Positions 1 to 8,072 of a stretch of DNA of 64,000 nt are shown in pieces (position 1 is the first letter of the stretch; the number at the start of each line of letters is the position of its first letter). The notes beneath the pieces were generated by a model. That model ran no database searches and was not told the origin of the DNA. It was given only the letters and a program-made list of their open reading frames with translations. Both the position numbers and the translations under genes were made by a program. This stretch comes from DASSBQ01 sp040981125 (GTDB lineage Bacteria; Nitrospirota; Nitrospiria; Nitrospirales; Nitrospiraceae). The stretch is taken from assembly GCA_040981125.1 (NCBI GenBank), contig JANRMQ010000001.1, forward strand, positions 868,001-932,000. Reading direction: 5' to 3'.

Positions 1-1
1 C

Positions 2-430
2 ATGCCGGTCCCGCTTCACCCGATTCGGCTCCGCGAACGGGAATTCAACCAATCACTGCTCCTCGCGCAAGCCGTCAGCCGGCGGCTGGGGACGGGACTT
101 TCATATACCAATCTGATCCGAGTCGCGAACAAGCCGGCTCAAACATCGCTGTCCCGATCGGCTCGCCTTGCAAACCTCCGTCAGGCCTTCCGCCTCCGGA
201 CGCCCGAGGCGGTCCAAGGATGCCGCGTGCTGCTGGTCGATGACGTGTTCACCACAGGCACCACGCTCCATGAATGCGCGAAAGTATTGAGGAAAGCCGG
301 AACCGGCGCCGTCTACGCGCTGACATTGGCACGGGCGCTCGATCCTGCGATGCTGCCGGATGCTGTTCTTCTCACGCCGGCTCGAGAGACAGTTCGAACC
401 AAAGGAATGCAACCAGATGCCCATTTATGA
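2..430 (+). CDS. comF: ComF family phosphoribosyltransferase, 5'-truncated by window edge
   Basis: C-terminal 142 residues of a ComF-type protein, the phosphoribosyltransferase-fold family linked to DNA uptake in competent bacteria but widespread and often of unknown role. The family signature PLHPIRLREREFNQ sits at residues 4-17 and the PRPP-binding loop VLLVDDVFTTGTT at 76-88, with the paired Asp residues intact. Usual ComF length is about 220-250 aa with an N-terminal zinc-binding part, so the real start almost certainly lies left of the window and the Met at position 2 is internal. The stop overlaps the start of the next gene by 14 bases, suggesting translational coupling with the FmdB-like gene. 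Confidence 0.88.
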   Translation: MPVPLHPIRLREREFNQSLLLAQAVSRRLGTGLSYTNLIRVANKPAQTSLSRSARLANLRQAFRLRTPEAVQGCRVLLVDDVFTTGTTLHECAKVLRKAGTGAVYALTLARALDPAMLPDAVLLTPARETVRTKGMQPDAHL

Positions 431-761
431 ATATCAATGCCGGGACTGTGGCAAGCGAAACAGTTACATCATTTTGAGTCAGACGAGCCGGACCTCCGTC
501 GCCTGCAAGCAATGCCGTAGTCTGAACTTGGCACGTCTGATGTCTCGTTTCTCCGCGCCAAAATCGGAGGAAGCCCGGATGGAAGCATTGGCGGACCCAA
601 GTAGACTCGGCGACGTCGATGAGAACGATCCCCAGAGCATGGCTCGATTCATGAAAAAAATGGGACAGGAAATGGGAGAGGACCTTGGAGAGGATTTTGA
701 TGCCGCAATGGAGCAATCGGGAGGAGATTTGGGAGAATCGGGCGCGAATGACATTGATTGA
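417..761 (+). CDS. FmdB-type zinc ribbon protein
   Basis: 114-residue protein beginning MPIYEYQCRDCG, the classic opening of the FmdB/CxxC_CXXC_SSSS putative regulatory family. Two CxxC knuckles (C8/C11 and C34/C37 region) would bind one zinc. The C-terminal half is acidic and Met-rich (repeated MGQEMGED-type sequence) with no recognisable domain. Start chosen at 417 because the family always begins within a few residues of YEY; upstream in-frame codons are inside comF. Overlaps comF by 14 bases. Molecular function of the family is not established; a role in regulation or protein binding is inference. Confidence 0.85.
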   Translation: MPIYEYQCRDCGKRNSYIILSQTSRTSVACKQCRSLNLARLMSRFSAPKSEEARMEALADPSRLGDVDENDPQSMARFMKKMGQEMGEDLGEDFDAAMEQSGGDLGESGANDID

Positions 762-783
762 CCGGCATTGTCATACATCTTCC

Positions 784-812
784 TTGACAAGTTGAGTCTT
801 CTTTTTTACCAT
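784..812 (+). promoter_or_regulatory. Predicted sigma-70-type promoter for HTH-mraZ
   Basis: TTGACA at 784-789 and TACCAT at 807-812 are separated by 17 bases. The same -35/-10 pair and spacing occurs ahead of the thiC riboswitch, which supports it. It lies 53 bases before the HTH start and would drive the overlapping HTH and mraZ genes. Confidence 0.5.
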
Positions 813-864
813 TGCCCCATCATGGTGCCCCTGGGCCTCGTGAGGTTCCTTTCTTTGGCGGCAT

Positions 865-1080
865 ATGCCGGGCGAGACCAAGAACGAACTCTGGACGGTC
901 ATGGAAACATGCCGCTATCTGAAGGTTACGCCCCGCACCCTCTACCGCTATATTCAGCAACACCGACTTCCCGCATTCAAATTGGGCAAGGAATGGCGCG
1001 TTGTGCGATCCGACCTCGAACAATGGGTTCGAGCACGGGCCGATACTGCAATTGAGCCCGAGAGAGAGGCGCCCACATGA
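865..1080 (+). CDS. Excisionase/MerR-like helix-turn-helix protein
   Basis: 71-residue protein with a single winged-helix DNA-binding domain of the excisionase (HTH_17) type: LWTVMETCRYLKVTPRTLYRY followed by the wing KLGKEWRVVRSDLEQWV. Such proteins act as small transcription factors, or as directionality factors in mobile elements; nothing phage-like is next to it, so a regulatory role is likelier. Its stop overlaps the mraZ start in an ATGA arrangement (1077-1080), so the two are probably co-translated and may act on shared targets. Start at 865 gives the family's usual length. Confidence 0.78.
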   Translation: MPGETKNELWTVMETCRYLKVTPRTLYRYIQQHRLPAFKLGKEWRVVRSDLEQWVRARADTAIEPEREAPT

Positions 1081-1520
1081 TGTTTGCCGGCGAGTATCTC
1101 TGCAAGGTGGATGAGAAGGGGCGCTTTCTCGTTCCTTCTCCGATCCGCGAGCGCCTGGAAGCTGCAGGCAGCCAGGTCATGTTTCTCAAAGGAGCCGAGC
1201 AATCGTTGTGGATCTATTCCGCGACCGAATGGGAACGGGTCTTAGAGCGGACGAAGGCCGCCCTCGACGAAGATCAGAGCCGGCTGTTTATGCATCATAT
1301 CGTCTCGGAAGCAGGCACATCCGAGATCGATAAGGCCGGCCGCGTCTTGATTCCCGGCCGCCTCCGTAAGCTGATTCCGGTCGATGAGGATCAGGAAGTG
1401 ATCCTCGTGGGGCTCTACCATCGCATGGAAGTATGGAACCCTTCCCAGTGGCGCCGGTATCTCGCGAAGACGGAAGATCGGTACGAAGAAAACATGGCAA
1501 GGATTCAGAATCTTCTCTAG
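1077..1520 (+). CDS. mraZ: Transcriptional regulator MraZ
   Basis: 147 aa, close to the family length of about 150. MraZ is a ring-forming DNA-binding protein with two AbrB-like SpoVT repeats, normally encoded first in the division and cell wall (dcw) cluster, which it represses. Both DxxxR motifs are present: DEKGRFLVP near residue 12 and DKAGRVLIP near residue 83. Unusually, rsmH, ftsL and ftsI do not follow; the next gene is a RusA-type nuclease. It overlaps the preceding HTH gene by 4 bases. Identification is secure from sequence; its targets here cannot be read from the window. Confidence 0.93.
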   Translation: MMFAGEYLCKVDEKGRFLVPSPIRERLEAAGSQVMFLKGAEQSLWIYSATEWERVLERTKAALDEDQSRLFMHHIVSEAGTSEIDKAGRVLIPGRLRKLIPVDEDQEVILVGLYHRMEVWNPSQWRRYLAKTEDRYEENMARIQNLL

Positions 1521-1732
1521 CGTCGTAGGTTTTCTTGCCTTCCTCACCTCGCCATCGCCGTTCCCCGATCGTGCTCAGGAGCAGGTCGTTTCGCCAAGGC
1601 GCGCTTCCCCCCCAGACAGCTATCGCTTCGTCCGCCTCTTCATCCTCCAAGTCACGCCGCGTCCCACAGTCCGCGGGCGAGGCTCCGCCAGGACCACTGT
1701 CCCATTGCTCGACGATGCCCGATTCGTCTACC

Positions 1733-2125
1733 ATGGAGCCCAAGGTCCTTTCGCTGACTCTTCCTATTCCTCCCAGCATCAATCATCAGTACGCCACCGT
1801 CAACGGACGCCGCCTGCTTTCAGCCGGAGGGCGGTCATACAAGGCCCAGGTCGGACAGCACGTCATGATCGCCTTGTCCAGAATCTCCTGTCGCCATACC
1901 TTACTGGCTGCCTTTCGGAATGGGGAACTGGTGTTATCCATTCGCTTCTACTTCACCTCGCGTTTGCGCCGGGATGTTGATGGAGGCCTGAAGATCGCCC
2001 AAGACGCCCTGTGCCAGGGCCTTGGTCTCAATGATAATCGCATCGTCGAGACCCATCTCTATAAAGACGTGGACAAGGCCGCCCCGAGAATGGAAATTCG
2101 TCTCTCCCTGGCTTCCGACGTCTGA
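1733..2125 (+). CDS. RusA-family crossover junction endodeoxyribonuclease
   Basis: 130-residue RusA-like protein. RusA enzymes are small dimeric nucleases that cleave Holliday junctions, often carried by prophages. The family features LPIPPSINHQY near the N-terminus and RRDVDGGLKIAQDAL with its catalytic-type Asp residues (DVDG), followed by GLNDNRI, are visible. The C-terminus has a conserved Lys/Asp segment (YKDVDKAAPRMEI). An in-frame ATG at 1715 would add six residues; codons further upstream (from 1535) look unlike protein. No other phage genes flank it, so it may be a housekeeping or domesticated copy. Specific activity is inferred from the family. Confidence 0.8.
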   Translation: MEPKVLSLTLPIPPSINHQYATVNGRRLLSAGGRSYKAQVGQHVMIALSRISCRHTLLAAFRNGELVLSIRFYFTSRLRRDVDGGLKIAQDALCQGLGLNDNRIVETHLYKDVDKAAPRMEIRLSLASDV

Positions 2126-2248
2126 CCATTGACGGTATTGGGCGCCTCAGCGGCGACTACGACCGCTTGCTGCCTCAAGATCGCCCGCGAATCTGCCGAC
2201 ATGACCGTAGGTCCAGGATCGACTGACCCCGGCAGCCCTTGACGTAGT

Positions 2249-3496
2249 TTGACCATGGCCCATCGCCGTATTCCACTTGCCGCTTTGCGCGTCGGCATGC
2301 ACGTCGCCAAATTGGATCGCTCTTGGTTCTGGTCACCCCTCTTTGCTTTCTCGTTCCGCATCAAAACCACCCGGCAGATCGAGAAACTCCGCCGTTACGG
2401 CATCAAAGAAGTGGAAATCGACTTGGCCAAGGGACTGGATGTCGGTGACGAGCCCGACGTCGGAACTGAAACCGGAGAGACAGCTGCTATCCTGGAGCGG
2501 GCGGCGCCGAGGAATCAGCCGGTTCCATGTTTGGACACACTGCTCCGGGATCTCATGCTGGCGCGTGAAGCCAGGCAGCGGCTTGAACAATCTGTCCGAT
2601 CCACCTTTTCCAGCATCGCAGCCACCGGCGCGGTCCCGCCGCAGGAGGTCCGAAAAGTTGCCATCGAGGTCGTTTCCGTTGCACAAACGGTCCCTAAGCC
2701 CGCGCTACTCATGGCATTCAGTCGCGAACGAGATGAAGATCCGCTTCTGAGCCAACATGCCCTGGCGGTCAGCGGGCTGGCGATGATGCTGGCCCATGCG
2801 GCTGATTTCGATCTCATAGCGCTGCTCGACGTCGCGACAGGGGCGTTGCTCCATGACATCGGACTGCTCCAACTGCCGACAGACCTACGCCGGCGGTGCC
2901 ATGAGACGTCCGGACTTTTCTCGGGCCGCCAGCAGGAGCTCTACCGGTCTCATCCCAGATTGGCCGCCATGGCACTCCAGCGCCAGGGGTCCTTCTCGCC
3001 AGCCATCTGCCAACTGGTCGCCGACCATCACGCGTTGCTCGACAATACCGGCTTTCCCGCTGAGACTCCCGGGCGCTTCACCACCGAAATGACTCGGCTT
3101 GTCATGGTCGCCGATCGATATGACGAGTTGCTCACAGGGTTCGGAGGGGCCTCCCCGCTGACTCCGCATCAAGCACTCCAGCGGCTGTATCAGGAGGGAC
3201 AGGCGGGAACGTACGAGTACCGGTATATCGCGTGCTTTGTCAAAGTGCTGGGCATTTATCCGGTCTATAGCGCGGTTCGGCTCAATACGGGCGAGCAGGC
3301 GATCGTCACCGTGACGAACTCCGGCAAGTTGCACCAACCCATCGTGACGATCACGCATGGCGCCGACGGCGCGGCCTCTCCGGTTCCGCTGGTCATCGAC
3401 CTTGCCGATCAGGAAGAACGGGCGCCGGCTCGATCGATTGAGGCGCTTATGGAAGGCGACCCGACCGTACTTGATCAGCCGGCCATGCCGACATAG
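2249..3496 (+). CDS. HD-GYP domain protein, probable cyclic di-GMP phosphodiesterase
   Basis: 415 aa. Residues about 7-70 match the DUF3391 domain that precedes many HD-GYP domains; the HD domain covers about 155-320, with H170, HD at 202-203 (LLHDIGLLQLP), H235 and HH at 260-261. The eponymous loop reads HHALLDNTGFP instead of the usual HHERxDGxGYP, so the GYP triad is GFP and the Glu after HH is lost. Family members hydrolyse c-di-GMP at a metal centre; metal ligands look mostly intact, but activity is uncertain. Start at 2249; ATG at 2255 is equally possible. Convergent with the macB-like gene. Confidence 0.85.
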   Translation: MTMAHRRIPLAALRVGMHVAKLDRSWFWSPLFAFSFRIKTTRQIEKLRRYGIKEVEIDLAKGLDVGDEPDVGTETGETAAILERAAPRNQPVPCLDTLLRDLMLAREARQRLEQSVRSTFSSIAATGAVPPQEVRKVAIEVVSVAQTVPKPALLMAFSRERDEDPLLSQHALAVSGLAMMLAHAADFDLIALLDVATGALLHDIGLLQLPTDLRRRCHETSGLFSGRQQELYRSHPRLAAMALQRQGSFSPAICQLVADHHALLDNTGFPAETPGRFTTEMTRLVMVADRYDELLTGFGGASPLTPHQALQRLYQEGQAGTYEYRYIACFVKVLGIYPVYSAVRLNTGEQAIVTVTNSGKLHQPIVTITHGADGAASPVPLVIDLADQEERAPARSIEALMEGDPTVLDQPAMPT

Positions 3497-3560
3497 CTCT
3501 TACGACCCCGCGACAAGGCGCATCAGAGATAACCCGGCCGCTATATGACCACTCACGCGG

Positions 3561-4796
3561 CTATTCGTATCGCAGCGCTTCGATCGGATTGAGTCGAGCC
3601 GCTTTGTTGGCGGGGTACAAACCGAAAAATAATCCGATCCCGACGGAAAAACTGAAGGCCGTGGCGATAGCATCAAGTGAAATGATCGTCGGCCACCCGG
3701 CCACGATCGTCGTCATCCTGGCGCCCACCACCCCGATGACAATCCCGATCAGACCACCGACCAAACTCAGGGTGACCGCCTCGATCAAGAATTGCATCAG
3801 GATGTGCTTCCGCCTGGCTCCCACGGCCATGCGAACCCCGATCTCCCTCGTGCGCTCGGTCACCGACACCAACAGAATATTCATGATCCCGATGCCGCCG
3901 ACGAGCAGCGAAACTGATGCGACGGCAAACAGCATCACCGTCAATGTTTGGCTCGTGCCTTCTTGGATCTTTCCGATATCCACCTGAGTACGAATGGTGA
4001 AATCGTCCGCCTGCTCCGGCTGCAACCGATGACGCATCCGCAGGACGGCGCGAATCTCTTCGACCGCCTCGATCAAGTCGTCGGATCGTTCGGTCGAGGC
4101 AAACAGGGCTCCGACCGATCCCAGGAAGTGCGTTCCAAAGACCTTCCGTTCCGCGGTGGAAAAAGGAATAAACACAATGTCGTCTTGATCGGCCCCCTGC
4201 GCCGATTGCCCCTTGGGGGCCAGCACCCCGATCACGCGGAACGGGACATTGCCCAGTCGAATCGTAGACCCGACCGGCTCCTCCCCCGGGTCGTACAAAT
4301 TTTCAACGGTTGTCTGTCCGATGATCGCCACCCTGGCGGCGCTGTCCAGATCAAATTGAGTAAAAGGACCGCCGCTCGTAAAGAGCCAATCGCGGATGGT
4401 GAGATAACTCGGCGAGATCCCGGTGACCGGTCCGTTCCAATTCCGGTTGGCATTCACGAGTTGCAACACATCGCGCCTGGCCCAACCCGTGTCGGTCAGC
4501 AGGGGAATCCGCTTCTTCAGATCCAGCCCATCCGCGATCGTGAGGGTGACAGCTCCGCCCTGCCCTCCCCGCACGCCGCCCACGGTGGTGGCGCCCGGCA
4601 ACACGATAATGACGTTGGTCCCCATGCTGGCGACCTGCGCCCGGACGGCAGCTCTGGCCCCTTGACCGATGCTCACCATGGCAATCACGGCCGCGACCCC
4701 GATCACGATACCGAGCATGGTCAGCCCGGCCCGCATCCGATTACGGCTCAATACCCGAAGCGCGGTCATGATCGTCAGCAGGACAAAGGCGGGCAT
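3561..4796 (-). CDS. MacB-like ABC transporter permease (FtsX fold)
   Basis: 411 aa inner-membrane protein of the MacB/LolC type: N-terminal transmembrane helix (about 20-45), a periplasmic MacB_PCD domain (about 46-270) and three C-terminal helices of the FtsX domain (about 285-400). The segment VTERTREIGVRMAVGARR is the conserved cytoplasmic coupling loop. In canonical MacB the ATPase is fused to the N-terminus; here it is a separate gene upstream (gap 7 bases). With the adaptor gene it forms a three-gene operon for a MacAB-type efflux or peptide/lipid export pump; an outer-membrane TolC partner is not in the window. Confidence 0.9.
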   Translation of the reverse strand: MPAFVLLTIMTALRVLSRNRMRAGLTMLGIVIGVAAVIAMVSIGQGARAAVRAQVASMGTNVIIVLPGATTVGGVRGGQGGAVTLTIADGLDLKKRIPLLTDTGWARRDVLQLVNANRNWNGPVTGISPSYLTIRDWLFTSGGPFTQFDLDSAARVAIIGQTTVENLYDPGEEPVGSTIRLGNVPFRVIGVLAPKGQSAQGADQDDIVFIPFSTAERKVFGTHFLGSVGALFASTERSDDLIEAVEEIRAVLRMRHRLQPEQADDFTIRTQVDIGKIQEGTSQTLTVMLFAVASVSLLVGGIGIMNILLVSVTERTREIGVRMAVGARRKHILMQFLIEAVTLSLVGGLIGIVIGVVGARMTTIVAGWPTIISLDAIATAFSFSVGIGLFFGLYPANKAARLNPIEALRYE

Positions 4797-4803
4797 CGCG
4801 ACG

Positions 4804-5514
4804 TTACCCCGGCACGGAAGACTGTTGAACGGTCGGCTGATCTTCGTGGACTCTACCGTCTCGAATCACGATGCGCCGGGACGCACCGGCGGCGACGTCC
4901 GATTCGTGCGTCACGACGATAATCGTCATTCGATCCTCACGGTTCAGCCGCTCCAATATCGCCAAGATCTCCCGGCTCGACTCCGTATCGAGGTTTCCGG
5001 TCGGCTCATCGGCGAACAGGATCGCGGGAGACCCGACCAGCGCCCTGGCGATCGCGACCCGCTGCTGTTGTCCACCGGAGAGTTGCGTCGGATAGTGATG
5101 TTCCCGGCCGATCAGGCCGACCCGCTCCAGCGCGGCTCCGGCCTGGGCTCGTTGCTCCTTCAACGAGAGTCCCCGGTAGAACAGCGGCAACTGCGCGTTC
5201 TCCAGCGCGCTGGTCCTCGGAATGAGGTTGAAGTTTTGAAATACGAATCCAATGCGCCGATTCCGCAGGTCGGCCAATTCGTCCGGCTTGGCCCCGGCGA
5301 CATCGAGACCATCCAGCCAATACCGTCCGCGGGTCGGATAGTCCAGGCAGCCCAGAATGTTCATGAGCGTCGATTTTCCCGATCCCGAAGCCCCCATGAT
5401 GGCAACAAATTCCCCCCGGCCGATGGCAAGATCGACGCCTCGCAATGCTTGCACCTCGACGTCGCCCACCCGGTACACTTTCCACAGATCTTCACAGTGG
5501 ATGAGAGAGCGCAT
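4804..5514 (-). CDS. ABC transporter ATP-binding protein (MacB/LolD type)
   Basis: About 236 aa ATPase partner of the adjacent permease. Walker A GASGSGKST, Q-loop, signature LSGGQQQRVAIARALV and Walker B AILFADEPTGNLD are all intact, with the H-loop at VVTHESD. The sequence is typical of the LolD/MacB clade that powers mechanotransmission rather than substrate translocation. Start at 5514 is preferred because the domain begins right after it and AAGGA lies a few bases upstream; a GTG at 5598 overlapping the adaptor stop (GTGA) or an ATG at 5559 would add up to 28 residues. Middle gene of the adaptor-ATPase-permease operon. Confidence 0.9.
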   Translation of the reverse strand: MRSLIHCEDLWKVYRVGDVEVQALRGVDLAIGRGEFVAIMGASGSGKSTLMNILGCLDYPTRGRYWLDGLDVAGAKPDELADLRNRRIGFVFQNFNLIPRTSALENAQLPLFYRGLSLKEQRAQAGAALERVGLIGREHHYPTQLSGGQQQRVAIARALVGSPAILFADEPTGNLDTESSREILAILERLNREDRMTIIVVTHESDVAAGASRRIVIRDGRVHEDQPTVQQSSVPG

Positions 5515-5594
5515 GAAGTCCTTCGCGAGAGATTGACTGAGGCGGTCGGCGTTATCCATAGACCCGGATGAGACCCGGATGCGGGAGAGAATCT

Positions 5595-6872
5595 TCACAT
5601 GCCGCGGTCTCGCCGGGAAGGACGCGGCTGTCCCGATCCAAATCCGGGCGGCAGGTCATTCGACCGTCGATCTCCACGCGGCATGTCGATACCGATGATG
5701 AGATGATCGCCCTCCTTCACATCGCCGGAACCGGCCTCCGTGGAGATTCCGTCCGAAATACCGACCTGCACGGCCGCGCTTTCCGGGTCTCCATTCGTAT
5801 TCAATCGCCACACGAGCTTGGCTCGCGGATCATGCAGGGCTGAACCGGCGCGCGCCTCGCTTGAAGAGCGTGGCGATCCGGACGACATCGTCGCGGACGG
5901 CGCCGATTCGCGGCTCACAAGATTCGGGGCGAACCGGAGCGCGGCATTGGGAATCTTCAGGGCGCCGTCGCGGCGGGCGATCACGATCGACACATTGGCA
6001 GTCATGCCCGGCTTGAGACGGAAATTCGGATTGTCCACCTCGACCACGACATCGTACGTGACGACGTTTTGCACATTGATCGGAGCATTTCTGACCTGGC
6101 GCACTTTCCCTTGAAAGACTTCTCCCGGATACGCGTCCACGCTGAAGGTCGCCTCTTTCCCTTCGGTAATCCCGCCGATATCGGCCTCGCTGACATTGGT
6201 ATCCACTTGCATCTTCGTGACATCTTCCGCGATCAAGAACAACGTCGGAATGGAGAAACTGGCGGATATCCGCTGTCCTACCTCTACTTGGCGGGAGATC
6301 ACCACGCCGTCCACCGGCGATCGAATCACCGTGTACTTCAAATCCAACTCCGCCGCCTCCAAGGCCGCCGCCGCCTGCTTGACGGCCGCTTCCGCAAGTT
6401 TGATCTGCGCGGCAGCGCCCTCATACGCGGTCAGCGCCACATCCATCTCATTTTGCGAGACAAACTGCTGCCCGATCAGCGTTTTGGCCCGATCCATTTC
6501 GCGTTTGCGCTGGGCAAGATCGATCCGGGCCTTTGCGGCTGACGCATTGGCATTCGCGAGATTGGCCTCCGCCTGATCTCGCCTGGCCCGATAGGGGAAA
6601 GGATCGATACGAGCCACGACCTGGCCCGCCTTTACCTTTGAATTGAAATCGGCGTGGAGGCTTTCAATCATCCCCGATACCTGACTGCCCACCTGCACAG
6701 TCGTAATCGGATTGATCGTGCCGGTGGCGGTCACGACTGAGACAATGGACCCCAATTCCACCGGAGCGGTGCGATAACGGACGGGAATCTTGCGCTCGCC
6801 GTTGAAAAATACATAGCCACCGATCACCAGACCGATGAGGAGAACTCCAACAATCATGATGACACGGCGCAT
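5595..6872 (-). CDS. MacA-like periplasmic adaptor subunit (HlyD/RND-type)
   Basis: 425 aa membrane-fusion protein. An N-terminal signal-anchor helix (about 4-24) is followed by the biotinyl-lipoyl half motif (GTINPITTVQVGSQVSG), a long alpha-hairpin (about 95-185), the second lipoyl half (VRSPVDGVVISRQVEVGQRI) and beta-barrel/membrane-proximal domains. The order and spacing match MacA. It would bridge the inner-membrane permease and an outer-membrane channel. The C-terminal tail is unusually rich in Gly, Arg, Asp and Pro (final 30 residues) and probably disordered. First gene of the operon; the ATPase gene follows directly. Confidence 0.9.
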   Translation of the reverse strand: MRRVIMIVGVLLIGLVIGGYVFFNGERKIPVRYRTAPVELGSIVSVVTATGTINPITTVQVGSQVSGMIESLHADFNSKVKAGQVVARIDPFPYRARRDQAEANLANANASAAKARIDLAQRKREMDRAKTLIGQQFVSQNEMDVALTAYEGAAAQIKLAEAAVKQAAAALEAAELDLKYTVIRSPVDGVVISRQVEVGQRISASFSIPTLFLIAEDVTKMQVDTNVSEADIGGITEGKEATFSVDAYPGEVFQGKVRQVRNAPINVQNVVTYDVVVEVDNPNFRLKPGMTANVSIVIARRDGALKIPNAALRFAPNLVSRESAPSATMSSGSPRSSSEARAGSALHDPRAKLVWRLNTNGDPESAAVQVGISDGISTEAGSGDVKEGDHLIIGIDMPRGDRRSNDLPPGFGSGQPRPSRRDRGM

Positions 6873-6972
6873 CGTGGTAGCCCTGGATGGGGAATCGACC
6901 TAGTTTATCAGGAAGCTTATGGGAGAAGCACTGTGCACGATTCCGGAAGGGCTCTCGTCGCCGGAAAAGCAC

Positions 6973-7004
6973 GAAGGCCGCTCGCTGATCAGCGAGCGGC
7001 CTTC
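6973..7004 (-). terminator. Strong hairpin, probable terminator
   Basis: A perfect 32-base palindrome (16-base arms; left arm opens GAAGGCCGCTCGCTGA). It lies just after the stop of the lipoprotein gene at 7042 on the minus strand and is followed on that strand by a short TTTT run, as in an intrinsic terminator. It would insulate the mac operon from the upstream lipoprotein gene. Confidence 0.7.
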
Positions 7005-7041
7005 ATCACAGTCCGTATGAATCGGCTCATCGCCTTCGAGA

Positions 7042-7779
7042 TCAGGGGCTGACCGTGATCCGGTCCTTGATCATATCGAAGGTTTCCTTCGGAACGACGT
7101 TCTTTGCGACCAGCTCTCCCTTAACCCGGTACGGCCGATTGCTGATTACCCGGTCGGCCATATCTTTTGTCAATCCAAGGACAAGCACCATGTCACTGGC
7201 TGAAGCTTTGTTGACGTTCATCAGTGATGCCGCCGCGCCCGCCGAAGGAGGGACGACCTCTCCGGGACTCGGCGGAGGAGTCGGCGCCGCAGAGGACCCG
7301 ATACCGGGCGTCCCCGGCGAGGACGGAGTCGAAGGGGTGGGGGTCGCGCCGGGAAGCGTGCGCGCGCGCTCCTTCATTTCCTTCTGATACCGGGCCACCA
7401 ACGATTTGAGCTGTTCGTTGTGGCGCCTTGTTTCATCATATTCCTGGCGAATGCCGCGGTTCTGCGCGGTCAACTGCTTGATCTTATCTTCCAGTTCTTT
7501 CGTTCGCGCTTCGATGGTATCCCGCTCTTTGTCGCGGCCATGTTCGATCCGTTGCAATTCGTCGCGGGCCGACTGAGTTTCGGCTCCGAACTTGGAGTTC
7601 AATTCCTTGAGCGTTTTGACCTGCTGCTCGAGGGCGTTCTTTTGAGCCCTGGTTCTCTCGAGCTCGGCCTTGGCATTTTCGGTCTCCGTGACGGCTTCGC
7701 GATATTTCTTTTCCGCCACGCATCCAGATAGGGCCGCCACGCCGATCAGCGCCAGCCCTGCCATCCACACTTGCCTCAT
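7042..7779 (-). CDS. Coiled-coil lipoprotein with C-terminal helix-hairpin-helix
   Basis: 245 aa. A signal peptide with lipobox LSGC (Cys20) predicts a lipid-anchored envelope protein. Residues about 22-140 are a continuous charged coiled coil (heptads rich in E, K, R, Q), 142-180 a Pro/Ser/Thr/Gly linker, and 185-245 a ComEA/DUF655-like helix-hairpin-helix segment (LMNVNKASASDMVLVLGLTK, then DRVISNRPY). HhH folds usually bind nucleic acid, as in the exported ComEA; a DNA-binding or purely structural envelope role are both possible. GGAGGAG precedes the ATG. Monocistronic between a -35/-10 promoter and a terminator hairpin. No family name recognised for the full-length protein. Confidence 0.82.
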   Translation of the reverse strand: MRQVWMAGLALIGVAALSGCVAEKKYREAVTETENAKAELERTRAQKNALEQQVKTLKELNSKFGAETQSARDELQRIEHGRDKERDTIEARTKELEDKIKQLTAQNRGIRQEYDETRRHNEQLKSLVARYQKEMKERARTLPGATPTPSTPSSPGTPGIGSSAAPTPPPSPGEVVPPSAGAAASLMNVNKASASDMVLVLGLTKDMADRVISNRPYRVKGELVAKNVVPKETFDMIKDRITVSP

Positions 7780-7829
7780 GAGTCTCCTCCCCCGTTCGAT
7801 CCGAACTCACAGTCCAGCTCTTCTTACTG

Positions 7830-7858
7830 TGTGTATGCCAACGGTCTGCCTTTGTCAA
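7830..7858 (-). promoter_or_regulatory. Predicted promoter of the coiled-coil lipoprotein gene
   Basis: On the minus strand TTGACA (7858-7853) and TACACA (7835-7830) are 17 bases apart, about 50 bases before the lipoprotein start. The rest of the 293-base divergent region up to uppP (7859-8072) shows no other feature I can defend. Confidence 0.5.
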
Positions 7859-8072
7859 TATATTTGCCCCGAGGGCGACGCACGGCAATTCCGAGCCGGC
7901 GAGGATCGGATTGCAACCGCTGAACCGGCCGGCCGCCGCCACCATTGCACGGCCTTCGGCTGCAATCGAAGCGCGTCTTTACTTGACGGACGGTGATAAC
8001 TCTGGGATTATGCGTACCAGCTATCGGTTCAACCGTCCACCCGCGACAATCGCCGGATTTACATCAACACAC

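Noticed and set aside
7911..8072. Longer uppP frame (54 extra codons)
   Set aside because: The extension has no hydrophobic pattern expected at the UppP N-terminus and family members begin at the 8073/8076 ATG pair.
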